Shown here piece after piece: positions 24,604-33,679 of a stretch of 64,000 nt of DNA (position 1 is its first letter; each line of letters opens with the position of its first letter). The stretch covers positions 1 through 64,000 of the forward strand of contig JAKSJO010000008.1 in the NCBI GenBank assembly GCA_024398125.1, written 5' to 3'. The position numbers were made by a program, and so were the translations under genes. The notes below the pieces were generated by a model. That model did not search any database. It was not told the DNA's origin and saw nothing but the letters and a program-made list of their open reading frames with translations. The DNA comes from Bacteroidales bacterium. GTDB lineage: Bacteria; Bacteroidota; Bacteroidia; Bacteroidales; UBA932.

Positions 24604-25359
24604 TCAGCGTATTCCCCAAGGATCGCCTTCCCAGCTGCTTTCCGCGACATCCTCGATATCATCGTCCATCGACGCGAAGAAGTCGTAGCCAGTCATCTTT
24701 TCCAGCTCGTCGACGCTCATCGCACAGTCGCGGAGGTAGTAGCGCTCATCATCGTTGCCCATGACGAATGCCACGGAGATATACTTCATTCCATCGTATG
24801 CCATTACAGCCTTGAAGAAGGCGTCTGGCACGGTCACCTCCGTACGTCGTCCGATTGTGCCGTAGCTGTTCTTTCCTATGATAGGTCCGGCAACTATCCA
24901 GACCTTGCCGTAGTCGCGTGCCCATGCCCTTACCCTGCGCTCCAGGAACTCCCAGTCGCCGGCGTTGAGCTTCTCGCTCTGCGGACAGATGTTGGTCAGG
25001 TAGAAGGTTTCATCCATGGCTTCGCTGTTCCAGCGGAAGTCCGCGGCAGGTGCGAGATGGCCTCTGGTCCATCCAGAACCGGTATAATCCTCGCGCATTG
25101 CCTGATCGCGGTCAAGCTCTGGATCCATGCTGAACATGCGGTCGCCGCGATCCTCATCACCTCGAGTTTCTTCGTCAGTCAGTTCGTATGCCACCCAGAA
25201 CGGAATATGGTTGGCCTTGTCGTATGAAAGGGTGAATCCCTTGTGCTCGATTATTATCGCATTGTCATCGTACGCCGGGAGCTCCAGAAGCGCTTCGTCA
25301 ACGGGCACCTGGAACGTACATGCAGCGAGAAGTGGTAATATAAACAGCAGTCGCTTCAT
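24604..25359 (-). CDS. DNA/RNA non-specific endonuclease, lipoprotein (NUC1/EndoG family)
   Basis: 251 residues with a lipobox (MKRLLFILPLLAAC). The nuclease core is seen in TRGHLAPAADFRW (the His is the general base), NICPQSEKLNAGDWEFLE (metal-binding Asn and surroundings) and VWIVAGPI. Most relatives have DRGH; here the Asp is Thr. The family cuts single- and double-stranded DNA and RNA; a lipid-anchored copy would act in the periplasm or on the surface, possibly for nutrient or DNA turnover. Its start overlaps the tilS stop by 4 nt. Confidence 0.88.
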   Translation of the reverse strand: MKRLLFILPLLAACTFQVPVDEALLELPAYDDNAIIIEHKGFTLSYDKANHIPFWVAYELTDEETRGDEDRGDRMFSMDPELDRDQAMREDYTGSGWTRGHLAPAADFRWNSEAMDETFYLTNICPQSEKLNAGDWEFLERRVRAWARDYGKVWIVAGPIIGKNSYGTIGRRTEVTVPDAFFKAVMAYDGMKYISVAFVMGNDDERYYLRDCAMSVDELEKMTGYDFFASMDDDIEDVAESSWEGDPWGIR

Positions 25360-26717
25360 TTCTTGATGGTTATCTTCAATATTCTTGCAGTGTTGCCATC
25401 TATCTTGATGGCTTCGTCAATCCTTCCTATTGCAGGAATCGCGTAAACGTGGCTTCCCGAAGCGATACAGACGGTCGAGGACCTTCGGCTGATGCCGATT
25501 CCATCGTCCTTCAACATGTCTGACAGCTTCTTCCTGCGACCTTTCATTCCCAGCGGGCTCATCCAGTCTCCTTCATTCCATGTTCGTACAGTGAATGGGA
25601 AAGGCAGTTTGCCGGCGTCGCAGATGACACCATCCTCGATGGACAGTCTTTCCGGCATCCCGTTTTCATGGCTTATGCAGACAGTCATCGTTCCCACCCG
25701 ATACTGGCCTACGTCTGCAATCTCAACCGCACCATGATTTTCCGAGACTCTCTTGCTGATGACCAGCGACGTCCCGTCTATCACGCCATCGTAGGCGGGG
25801 GAGTGGAAGACTCTTCCTGACCTGATTACGCCATTGACGACCATTGCATGGATTCTGTCACAGCTATCCTGGCTGAAACCGTATCTTTCAAGGCATCTGA
25901 ACAACAGGTATTGCCAGTTCTCATGGCTTGAAAGCGTCATCAGGTCCACTTCTGCCCCTGTGTCTGAAGTGACATAGAATCCGTCCTTGATACTCTCGTA
26001 CCACGAGTCCAGGATGTCTCTGGCCTGTGCAAAGCGGCACATGTCTTCGTTCAGGGTCTGGAGGAAGGATGGATTGATTGTCTCGAACTCGGGGAATATC
26101 CTGTTCCTTATCCTGTTTCTCTTGTAGCCGATGTCCGTGTTGGTGCTGTCGTTGCGCCAGCTGACGTGCCTTATGGTCAAGAATCTTTCGATGTCGACCC
26201 TGGTGAAAGCCAGGAGAGGACGGACAAGGACAATGTCCCCATCGCTGCATGGCAGGGGAGACTTCGCTTCCATGCCGGCAAGGCCGCGGATTCCAGTGCC
26301 TCTGAGGAGGTTCAGGACCAGAGTCTCGGCATTGTCGTTGGCGTTATGGGCTGTCACCACTGCGTCGAGGTGATGCTCTGTACATATTTCGCCAAAACGG
26401 CGGTAACGCAGTTCGCGTGCCGCCATTTCTATGCTGACGCCGTTTTCTACAGCGTACTTTTCTGTATCAAAATGCTCTACAAACAGCCTTTTGCCATGAG
26501 TTTCGGCCCATTCGCGGACATACGCCTCGTCTGCGTCGCTTTCTTCGCCGCGCAGATGGAAGTTGCAATGGACAAGACTGAATTCAATGTCTCCGCAGGC
26601 GTCAAGGAGCTCGGCCAGACAAATGGAGTCCGCGCCTCCGCTGACAGCGGCAAGCAGACGTGCCCCTCTGGAAAACAGCTTCCGAATCTCGTCGTCGAAT
26701 CGGGCCTGAAGTGGCAT
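25356..26717 (-). CDS. tilS: tRNA(Ile)-lysidine synthetase
   Basis: 453 residues. TilS adds lysine to C34 of the CAU-anticodon isoleucine tRNA, switching it to read AUA. The PP-loop ATPase motif AAVSGGADSICLAELL lies near residue 22, followed by CNFHLRGEESDADEAYV and THNANDNAETLVLNLLRGTGIRGL, all typical of TilS. A C-terminal domain follows with SPLGMKGRRKKLSDML. The ATG shares a base with the upstream gene's stop (TAATG-type junction, 26715-26719), and the stop overlaps the nuclease start. Confidence 0.95.
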   Translation of the reverse strand: MPLQARFDDEIRKLFSRGARLLAAVSGGADSICLAELLDACGDIEFSLVHCNFHLRGEESDADEAYVREWAETHGKRLFVEHFDTEKYAVENGVSIEMAARELRYRRFGEICTEHHLDAVVTAHNANDNAETLVLNLLRGTGIRGLAGMEAKSPLPCSDGDIVLVRPLLAFTRVDIERFLTIRHVSWRNDSTNTDIGYKRNRIRNRIFPEFETINPSFLQTLNEDMCRFAQARDILDSWYESIKDGFYVTSDTGAEVDLMTLSSHENWQYLLFRCLERYGFSQDSCDRIHAMVVNGVIRSGRVFHSPAYDGVIDGTSLVISKRVSENHGAVEIADVGQYRVGTMTVCISHENGMPERLSIEDGVICDAGKLPFPFTVRTWNEGDWMSPLGMKGRRKKLSDMLKDDGIGISRRSSTVCIASGSHVYAIPAIGRIDEAIKIDGNTARILKITIKK

Positions 26718-27697
26718 TAACGTCTGAAAGGCTTGAACTTGTAGGTGTAGTTGATCATGAGGTACTCCTTGAACTGAGTCTTAGGAGTTCCTTCGATAAG
26801 GATGTTCTCGTCGTAGATGAGATAGGTCTTGAAAGTGAGTGCAAAATGCTTTGCAATCTGCCAGTCGACCTGGTTGTCCCAGTTCACGCGGAGATTCTGT
26901 GGCTTATGCAGGTAGTTCGAGAAGAGAACAAGCTGAGTCTTGTAGCTGAACACATCGTTGATGGTGAACTTTGCATCGGCAGTGAACTTCGCACCGAACT
27001 CGAACTTCGCAGGCTTGTAGGTGACAGCGTCATCAAGAAGAGGCATGCTGTACTGCTTTCTAAGTGACTCGTCAAGCACGATGGTGTAACCGCCGGTCAA
27101 AGGAGCGAAGTTGATCACCAGCCACTTGTTAGGTACCCAGTCGATACCGAAACCGAGGTCGGTGTATGCAGGAGCGAGGAAACCTGACTTGAGGACTCTG
27201 CTGTTGAGCCAATCCTTTCTGTTTGGATCCTCAACGTTAGGTACAGGGTAGTTGAAGCTGTTGGTGAACTGTGAACGGAAGTTGTACTTCGCGGTATAGC
27301 TGAGATTATCGGTAGCCTTGTAACCCCACTTGCTCTCGAAATAGATTCGGTCATTGTTCTTCTGGGTAACTGGCTTGTCGGCGGAACGGATGAAACCGTA
27401 GTCGAGCTGGAGATGGTTGTTCCAGTACATCGGACCGTCGGTGTAATTGGCGTTGCCGTCAAGGGAAGCAAGGAGTGTAAGAGTGTTGTAACCTCCGGCT
27501 GCCCAGTTGGTGAGCTGGGTATTGGTAAAGCCTACTGAAGCAACAGCATCGTCCTTCCAAAGGCTCTCCTGGGCGTTCTCGTTGCCAGGCTTGGCGTCGG
27601 CGATGGCCTTTGCTGCATCCTGAGCAGGGTTCTGTGCGAAAACACTGGCGCTTGCGGACATGAGCACCGCAGCCAGCATGATGAATGACTTCTTCAT
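26717..27697 (-). CDS. DUF3078 family outer membrane beta-barrel protein
   Basis: 326 residues from ATG at 27697. The longer ORF start at 27928 would run through the proS coding region and was rejected because the signal peptide (MKKSFIMLAAVLMSASASVFA) begins here. The mature part has the DUF3078 pattern: VGFTNTQLTNWAAGGYNTL, then YWNNHLQLDYGFIRSADKP and many alternating strands, ending MINYTYKFKPF. DUF3078 proteins are Bacteroidota outer membrane barrels of unknown function. It begins 11 nt after proS ends and overlaps tilS by one base. Confidence 0.9.
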   Translation of the reverse strand: MKKSFIMLAAVLMSASASVFAQNPAQDAAKAIADAKPGNENAQESLWKDDAVASVGFTNTQLTNWAAGGYNTLTLLASLDGNANYTDGPMYWNNHLQLDYGFIRSADKPVTQKNNDRIYFESKWGYKATDNLSYTAKYNFRSQFTNSFNYPVPNVEDPNRKDWLNSRVLKSGFLAPAYTDLGFGIDWVPNKWLVINFAPLTGGYTIVLDESLRKQYSMPLLDDAVTYKPAKFEFGAKFTADAKFTINDVFSYKTQLVLFSNYLHKPQNLRVNWDNQVDWQIAKHFALTFKTYLIYDENILIEGTPKTQFKEYLMINYTYKFKPFRR

Positions 27698-27708
27698 AGT
27701 TATATGTT

Positions 27709-29187
27709 CTAGTAAGAGATTGCGAATACTACGCGACCCTTTGAAGGCTTGCCTGAATAGATGTCTACGCCTTCCTCCTCGCATACGAAGCTGTCGGCAG
27801 GGATGCATCGGATTGTCGCCTTTGTTTCGTCCTTGATCTTCTGCTCGGTCTCGGCTGTGCCGTCCCAGTGGCAGAGAAGGAATCCGCCTTCCTTGATCTT
27901 CTCCTTGAATTCCTCCCAGCTGTCGCACTTCTGGACGTGCTCGTCGCGGAACTTGAGGGCCTTGTTGTAGATGTTTGACTGGATATCGTCGAGGAGCTCG
28001 TGGATCTTCTCGGCAACGCCCTCTACAGGGAGGGTCTCCTTGGTAAGGGTGTCACGGCGTGCAACCTCGCAGGTGCCGTTGGCGAGGTCACGGCCTCCCA
28101 TTGCGATACGGACAGGAACGCCCTTGAGCTCCCACTCGGCAAACTTGAAGCCAGGACGGAGTGTGTCGCGGTCGTCAACCTTGACGCTGTGTCCCATAGC
28201 CTCGAGAGCCTTCTTGATCTCGTACATGCGGTCGAGGATTGCCTGATGCTCCTCCTCGGTCTTGAAGATAGGAACCATCACAATCTGGATAGGGGCAAGC
28301 GCTGGAGGAAGCACAAGTCCGTTGTCATCACCGTGAGCCATGATGAGGGCGCCCATAAGACGGGTGGATACACCCCATGAGGTTGCCCATACATACTCCT
28401 GCTTGCCTTCCTTGTTGGTATACATTACATCGAATGACTTCGCGAAGTTCTGGCCGAGGAAGTGGGAGGTTCCTGCCTGGAGAGCCTTTCCGTCCTGCAT
28501 CATCGCCTCGATGGTCATGGTGTCGAGAGCTCCTGCGAAGCGCTCGTTAGGGCTCTTGTGGCCGATGATTACCGGAAGCGCCATGGTCTCGCGTGCGAAC
28601 TTTGCGTAAACGTTCACCATGGTCTCGGTCTCCTTCATCGCCTCGGCTGCGGTAGCGTGTGCAGTATGTCCTTCCTGCCAGAGGAACTCGGCGGTACGGA
28701 GGAACAGACGGGTGCGCATCTCCCAACGGACAACGTTTGCCCACTGGTTGCAGAGAATAGGAAGGTCACGCCATGATGTGATCCAGTTCTTGTATGTGCT
28801 CCAGATGATGGTCTCGGAGGTAGGACGTACGACGAGCTCCTCTTCGAGCTTCGCCTCAGGATCCACAACGACACCGTTGCCGTCAGGATCGTTCATGAGT
28901 CTATGATGGGTTACGACTGCGCACTCCTTGGCGAAGCCTGCTACATGCTCTGCTTCGCGGCTGAAGAAAGACTTTGGAATGAACAGAGGAAAATATGCAT
29001 TCACGTGACCGGTCTCCTTGAACATCTTGTCCAGGACATCCTGCATCTTTTCCCAGATAGCATAGCCATAAGGCTTGATCACCATGCAGCCTCTGACTGG
29101 AGACTGCTCGGCGAGGTCTGCCTTTACTACCAGGTCATTGTACCATTGTGAGTAATTCTCGAATCTGCTGGTTACTTCCTTTGCCAT
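27709..29187 (-). CDS. proS: Prolyl-tRNA synthetase (archaeal/eukaryotic type)
   Basis: 492 residues from ATG at 29187, which starts [20 protein letters not shown]; the upstream extension of the frame lies in the promoter region. Class II synthetase motifs are visible: [17 protein letters not shown] (motif 1 area), [17 protein letters not shown] and [20 protein letters not shown] (motif 2), and [15 protein letters not shown]. The short ~490-residue form without the editing insert is the ProS type common in Bacteroidota. It charges tRNA-Pro in the cytoplasm. It is first in a minus-strand run through DUF3078, tilS and the nuclease. Confidence 0.96.
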   Translation of the reverse strand: MAKEVTSRFENYSQWYNDLVVKADLAEQSPVRGCMVIKPYGYAIWEKMQDVLDKMFKETGHVNAYFPLFIPKSFFSREAEHVAGFAKECAVVTHHRLMNDPDGNGVVVDPEAKLEEELVVRPTSETIIWSTYKNWITSWRDLPILCNQWANVVRWEMRTRLFLRTAEFLWQEGHTAHATAAEAMKETETMVNVYAKFARETMALPVIIGHKSPNERFAGALDTMTIEAMMQDGKALQAGTSHFLGQNFAKSFDVMYTNKEGKQEYVWATSWGVSTRLMGALIMAHGDDNGLVLPPALAPIQIVMVPIFKTEEEHQAILDRMYEIKKALEAMGHSVKVDDRDTLRPGFKFAEWELKGVPVRIAMGGRDLANGTCEVARRDTLTKETLPVEGVAEKIHELLDDIQSNIYNKALKFRDEHVQKCDSWEEFKEKIKEGGFLLCHWDGTAETEQKIKDETKATIRCIPADSFVCEEEGVDIYSGKPSKGRVVFAISY

Positions 29188-29234
29188 AATATTTAACTTG
29201 TTTATTGACGAATTTTGACTAATATTGCATAAAC

Positions 29235-29250
29235 TACCCTTGGTAGGGTA
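29235..29250 (-). promoter_or_regulatory. Small hairpin in the proS leader
   Basis: TACCCT (29235-29240) and AGGGTA (29245-29250) form a perfect 6-bp stem with a 4-nt loop. It lies inside the predicted ~80-nt proS leader. No T-box features (specifier loop, conserved NGGN bulge) are seen, so its role is open. Confidence 0.3.
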
Positions 29251-29272
29251 TGGAAATTGCAATAAAGATTTG

Positions 29273-29280
29273 CAAATATA
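29273..29280 (-). promoter_or_regulatory. -7 box for the proS operon
   Basis: Minus-strand TATATTTG, exact TAnnTTTG match, 85 nt upstream of the proS ATG. Confidence 0.5.
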
Positions 29281-29308
29281 AGAATTTAAAATCATTTAGG
29301 AACCGACT

Positions 29309-30568
29309 ATGAAAACGTACATTACAATTATCGCGGCTGCTCTTCTCACACTGAGTTCATGCAGTGTAACGGTAAACATGGCTTCCGACAGGAATCCATC
29401 CCGTCAGCAGTTCCAGGACGGCGTTTATGGCGCCGCCAACACCTCCCTCGCAGATCTTGCAACGTCAACCAAGGATGACGACCTGGTAGCCAGGACAAAA
29501 GATTCTAAAATCTATATCAAGCGCGGACAGGCTGATACCCTTATCATCCCTGAAAACAAGATAGCCCAGATTCAGTTCGACCGCAAGGACGACCTTGCGA
29601 CTGTGTCGATCTTCGACAGCTGGGATTTCGGCTATCATTCATACATGTCTCCGTATTACTATCCATACAGCCATTACTATGGATTCCGTTACGATCCATG
29701 GTTCTATGACACCTGGTATCATCCATGGAACCCATACTATAGCTCATGGTATTCATGGAGCCCTTGGGACTGGCGCGGATACTACTATGATCCGTGGTAT
29801 GGCGGCTGGTATGGCAGACCATATTACTCCAGCTGGTATGGATGGGGTTACGATCCATTCTGGTACGGTGGCCTGTACTATGGCGGTCCATACTGGGGCT
29901 ATGATCCATTCTATTATGACTGGTACTACGACCACTATTATCATCCAGGACACATCCACGGTGGCTCCCATGGTATCGGAGCAGGCCATTCATGGGGCTC
30001 GCGTGAAAGGAATATTGCCAGCGGAACCGTAACAGGAGGCGCAAGCCGCCGCTCTCCGGGCACCACCCGTTCAGGCGTATCGACCCGTGCAGGCTCCGGC
30101 ACCGCTTCAAGGACATCGGCCGGCGCCGTATCCCGCACATCTTCCGCTTCGGCATCACGCCAGTCGGCTTCTGTGGCAACCCGCGCGTCTGCTGCAAGCC
30201 GTGCATCAGTTGCGGATAGAAGCACATCAGCGTCAAATGGCACAGTATCCCGCAGCACAGCTGCACGTACGAGCGCTTCCACCAGTTCTTCAGCGAACTA
30301 TAGAAGGAATTCGTCGACAGCAGTCAGCGGAAATGCCGGCTCATCGTCATCATCTGCTTCACGCAGCTCAAGCTCAAGCAGCCGTAACAGCAATGCATGG
30401 TATAACAACAGCAGCAGCAACAGTGGCAGCTCAAGCATGAGCAGATCGTCATCGAGCGGCTATTCAGGAGCCTCTCGCAGCACCGGCGGTTACTCAGGCG
30501 GCGGCAGCTCGTCCTCAGGCGGTGGTGCAAGCCGCAGCAGCGGCGGCAGCAGCGCAGGCCGTCGATAA
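29309..30568 (+). CDS. Tyr/Trp-rich and Ser-rich surface lipoprotein, hypothetical
   Basis: 419 residues. N-terminal lipobox MKTYITIIAAALLTLSSC. Residues about 30-100 are an ordinary folded-looking segment (RGQADTLIIPENKIAQIQFD). Residues about 108-215 are packed with Tyr, Trp, Gly and Pro in short near-repeats such as YYYDPWYGGWYGRPYYSSWY. The remaining ~200 residues are almost only Ser, Arg, Ala, Gly and Thr (for example SSSSGGGASRSSGGSSAGRR). No enzyme motif is seen. The composition suggests an extended, surface-exposed or adhesive protein. The FadL-like gene follows by 44 nt. Confidence 0.75.
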   Translation: MKTYITIIAAALLTLSSCSVTVNMASDRNPSRQQFQDGVYGAANTSLADLATSTKDDDLVARTKDSKIYIKRGQADTLIIPENKIAQIQFDRKDDLATVSIFDSWDFGYHSYMSPYYYPYSHYYGFRYDPWFYDTWYHPWNPYYSSWYSWSPWDWRGYYYDPWYGGWYGRPYYSSWYGWGYDPFWYGGLYYGGPYWGYDPFYYDWYYDHYYHPGHIHGGSHGIGAGHSWGSRERNIASGTVTGGASRRSPGTTRSGVSTRAGSGTASRTSAGAVSRTSSASASRQSASVATRASAASRASVADRSTSASNGTVSRSTAARTSASTSSSANYRRNSSTAVSGNAGSSSSSASRSSSSSSRNSNAWYNNSSSNSGSSSMSRSSSSGYSGASRSTGGYSGGGSSSSGGGASRSSGGSSAGRR

Positions 30569-30612
30569 GACTTCTATCAAATAACCGGACTTAAACAAAA
30601 AACAGAGAAATC

Positions 30613-32208
30613 ATGAAGAAAACAATCATATCGGCACTGCTGATGTCGGCAGCCATCTGCGCGGGTGCGCAGAACATGAATGATGCTCTTACTTTCAGTG
30701 AGAATCATTATGAAGGTACAGCACGCTCCATGGCGCTTGGAAACGCCATGACTGCTCTCGGTGGAGATCTTGGTTCCATCGGCATCAATCCTGCCGGTTC
30801 TGCGGTATCAAGCTTCTCTCAGTTCACGATCACTCCGTCGATCTCGGTGAGCGCGTTGACTTCGTCATATTCTCCTGATGTGTTTACCGAGCATTACGGT
30901 GCTCTCGAATCATCCAGGAATCATCTCAATATGCCGAACATCGGCTTCAACTTTGTCTGGGATACATATCGCAAGCATGGCTTGAGGTCAATGGCTTTCG
31001 GCCTCATCTCGAATACCACGCGCAACTATTATGACAGGATGTCATCGTGGGGTGAGAATGCCAACTCGTCAATGTTCCAGTCTTATGCATACGACGCCTA
31101 TGGCTATTCTCCAGACCTTCTGAACTCGTTCAGCAGCTCGGCTCCATGGGACTATGCAGTTGCATATCAGTCCGGCCTTATCAGCAGGGTGAACGGTACC
31201 GATGACTATGTTGGAGCTACAGAGGTGGTAAGTGGAAATCCTGACGGTTCTCTTGATTTCAGGGTGCCTGGCATACTTGAACAGAGCTATGACAGGGTTA
31301 CATCCGGCATCAAGCGTGACATCGTGATGAATTTCGGTATGAACTTCGACGATCGTCTTTACCTTGGCTTCAACCTTGGCTTGCCTTCAATCGAATATGC
31401 TCTCGACGAGAAGTACAGCGAGACTCCGGTAAACCCTGGAGATTTCTCTTTCGATTATGATGACCTTGGTACAGTTTCCCTCAGCAAGGCGAGGAAGGAC
31501 TACTCATACAGGGCTTCATCTACAGGTATCTACGCCAAGATCGGTCTTATCTGGATTCCTTTCCAGGGCCTCAGGATCGGTGCTGCATACCAGACCCCTA
31601 CCGAGTTCGAGATTGAGGAGAAGTACCAGATATCCGGTTCGACGGAAATAATGCGTCAGGGATCCTATGATTATTATGATGCTCAGTCTCCTGTTGGCGA
31701 GTATGCATATTATCTCTATGCTCCGGCAAGATTCAATGTCGGTGCGGCATATACACTCGGCCGCAGTGCACTCGTAAGCGTTGACTACGAGCGTGCGAAC
31801 TATGGCCGCATGAGATTCGAGGATCTTAGATACAATGATGACTATGTCGACAACAAGACATTTGTGGAGACCAATGACTATATGAGAAACAAGGGCGCTG
31901 CCCAGTCTATAATCCGTGCAGGTGTCGAGTACAAGCCTGTTCAGGCTTTCGCTATCCGTGGCGGATACACCCAGATGTCAAATTCTGTGGTAGATGTCAA
32001 GGCTGCGACCAGATCATATGCTTTCGGCGTCGGCTATTCATCACCTGGATCCTTCTTCATGGATTATGTAGTACGCATGACTAATCATCCTGCCGAATAC
32101 TACAGTCCATACACAGACTGTCTCTCGGACACAGGCGACTACACACCTGAGATCCGTGCAACCAAGAACGTCTTTGACGTGGCTGTCACTTTTGGATTCA
32201 GATTCTGA
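30613..32208 (+). CDS. FadL/OmpP1-type outer membrane transport protein
   Basis: 531 residues with signal peptide (MKKTIISALLMSAAICAGA). The N-terminus carries the FadL-like hatch signature ARSMALGNAMTALGGDLGSI followed by INPAG, and many barrel strands follow, including LRIGAAYQTPTEFEIEEKY and RFNVGAAYTLGRSALVSVDY, ending DVAVTFGFRF with a terminal Phe. Family members let hydrophobic molecules cross the outer membrane; the substrate here is unknown. Its last 11 bases overlap the end of the convergent wbqC gene. Confidence 0.88.
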   Translation: MKKTIISALLMSAAICAGAQNMNDALTFSENHYEGTARSMALGNAMTALGGDLGSIGINPAGSAVSSFSQFTITPSISVSALTSSYSPDVFTEHYGALESSRNHLNMPNIGFNFVWDTYRKHGLRSMAFGLISNTTRNYYDRMSSWGENANSSMFQSYAYDAYGYSPDLLNSFSSSAPWDYAVAYQSGLISRVNGTDDYVGATEVVSGNPDGSLDFRVPGILEQSYDRVTSGIKRDIVMNFGMNFDDRLYLGFNLGLPSIEYALDEKYSETPVNPGDFSFDYDDLGTVSLSKARKDYSYRASSTGIYAKIGLIWIPFQGLRIGAAYQTPTEFEIEEKYQISGSTEIMRQGSYDYYDAQSPVGEYAYYLYAPARFNVGAAYTLGRSALVSVDYERANYGRMRFEDLRYNDDYVDNKTFVETNDYMRNKGAAQSIIRAGVEYKPVQAFAIRGGYTQMSNSVVDVKAATRSYAFGVGYSSPGSFFMDYVVRMTNHPAEYYSPYTDCLSDTGDYTPEIRATKNVFDVAVTFGFRF

Positions 32209-32854
32209 AAAGGTAAGAGATGGAATCGGGGCCTTCGTTGAACAGAAGGTCCATGATTGAAAGATTTGAAATGAAGCCGTGCTTCTGGGCGAAGACCTGG
32301 AAGTATGGCTTTTTCAGTTCCAGGTCTTCGAGAATGGTGTTGCTCCTTTTGGGGTGGATGGCCTCCCTGAGGTCCTTGCCATATATGCCGGAGTCCCTTG
32401 GGGTGAACTTGTCGGTCAGCCTTATCTCTGCGGCTATGCCTATCTTTCTAAGGAAAAAGTCCAGGATGGCCATGTTGAGACCGAATAAGGTTTCGGGTCT
32501 GCTCTCCAGAATCTCAAAGAGCTCGTCCTTGTAGTACTCGAAATATGCCGAGGAATCGTATGCCGAGGAAATGGCTCTTTCAGTCTGGATAAGCCATGGC
32601 GTTGACCAGTCCACCTTTATCGTGGAGATGGGGAGTGTATGAGTGCCTCCTTCGTGGATAATAGGTACGCGTAGATCCTGGACGCCGTTCTCGGCGTAAA
32701 AACGGCAGCGGTTGCGATAGGATTGTTTCTGGTAGTTCTCGCATGCCTCGATGTATACAACTGAAGGCATGACGCTGTCTTCCGACAGGCGCATGCCTTC
32801 CGCTATGGCCGCAAAGTATTCTATCGGCGGGAAATATGCTGTCGAAAGCAGCAT
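32198..32854 (-). CDS. WbqC family protein
   Basis: 218 residues. It opens with the WbqC pattern TAYFPPIEYFAAIAEG and contains YQKQSYRNRCRFYAENGVQ, LPISTIKVDWSTPWLIQTER and TPRDSGIYGKDLREAIHPK, all typical of the family. WbqC proteins occur in O-antigen and surface-polysaccharide loci; the exact reaction is not known to me. It follows lpxA by 3 nt and ends the lpxC-lpxA-wbqC run, which ties it to envelope glycolipid synthesis. Confidence 0.85.
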   Translation of the reverse strand: MLLSTAYFPPIEYFAAIAEGMRLSEDSVMPSVVYIEACENYQKQSYRNRCRFYAENGVQDLRVPIIHEGGTHTLPISTIKVDWSTPWLIQTERAISSAYDSSAYFEYYKDELFEILESRPETLFGLNMAILDFFLRKIGIAAEIRLTDKFTPRDSGIYGKDLREAIHPKRSNTILEDLELKKPYFQVFAQKHGFISNLSIMDLLFNEGPDSISYLFRI

Positions 32855-32857
32855 GTC

Positions 32858-33673
32858 CTAGATGTCGATGGAACCCTTGTCGCGAGGATCGTTCGCTCTT
32901 ACGATGCCTCTCTTTGAATTCTTGATGAAGTTGAGGATGGTGTCCTTCTCGACAGACTGAGGGAAGCCTGCAGCAACCCTGTCACATGCATCGGAGAAGT
33001 TGTATCCCTGGAAATAGATGACGTCGTAGATGTCCTTGATGGTTCTGATGGTGTCTGACTCGAAGCCTCTTCTGCGGAGACCTACGAGATTCACACCGGC
33101 GAAGCTGATAGGGTCGCGTCCGCAGAGTGAATATGGTGGAATGTCCTTGTTGACCTTGCATGCGCCACCTACCATTGCGTGGGTGCCGATGTGGCTGAAC
33201 TGATGAACCTTGGTACCGCCGCCGATGATTGCCCAGTCGTCTACATCGGTCTCGCCGGCAAGTCCTACGTAGCTTACGAGGATACAGTGGTTTCCGACCT
33301 TGCAGTCATGTGCAACGTGAACGTATGACATCACGAGGGTGTCGCTGCCGATGCGGGTAATGCCCTTGCCGCTCGCCTTGGTTCCGCGGTTGATGGTGGC
33401 GCACTCGCGGATGGTGACACGGTCGCCGATCTCCACGTAAGTGATCTCTCCATCAAACTTGAGATCCTGTGGCACTGCGCCTACAACGGCTCCAGGGAAC
33501 ACCTCGCAATCCTTGCCGATCTTGACGTATGAGTAGATGACGGCATGAGGATGAATCTTGCATCCATCGCCGATTTCAACATTTGCGTCGATGTATGCGT
33601 ATGGTCCGATCTCAATATTGTCTCCGAGCTTGGCATTTGGACTTACCACTGCCATTGGGTGTATTCTGTTCAT
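32858..33673 (-). CDS. lpxA: Acyl-ACP--UDP-N-acetylglucosamine O-acyltransferase
   Basis: 271 residues. LpxA transfers the first 3-hydroxyacyl chain to UDP-GlcNAc, the first step of lipid A synthesis. The hexapeptide left-handed beta helix is clear (VEIGDGCKIHPHAVIYSYVK, VRIREC-type repeats), with the catalytic His in VHVAHDCKVGNH and the ending FIKNSKRGIVRA. The size fits the family. It starts 6 nt after the lpxC stop. Confidence 0.96.
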   Translation of the reverse strand: MNRIHPMAVVSPNAKLGDNIEIGPYAYIDANVEIGDGCKIHPHAVIYSYVKIGKDCEVFPGAVVGAVPQDLKFDGEITYVEIGDRVTIRECATINRGTKASGKGITRIGSDTLVMSYVHVAHDCKVGNHCILVSYVGLAGETDVDDWAIIGGGTKVHQFSHIGTHAMVGGACKVNKDIPPYSLCGRDPISFAGVNLVGLRRRGFESDTIRTIKDIYDVIYFQGYNFSDACDRVAAGFPQSVEKDTILNFIKNSKRGIVRANDPRDKGSIDI

Positions 33674-33679
33674 ATGATC

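Noticed and set aside
27698-27928. N-terminal extension of the DUF3078 protein
   Set aside because: It runs antisense-free but out of frame through proS coding sequence; the signal peptide at 27697 marks the true start.
29188-29272. T-box riboswitch in the proS leader
   Set aside because: Only a 6-bp hairpin is seen; no specifier loop or antiterminator pattern, and T-boxes are not expected in this phylum.
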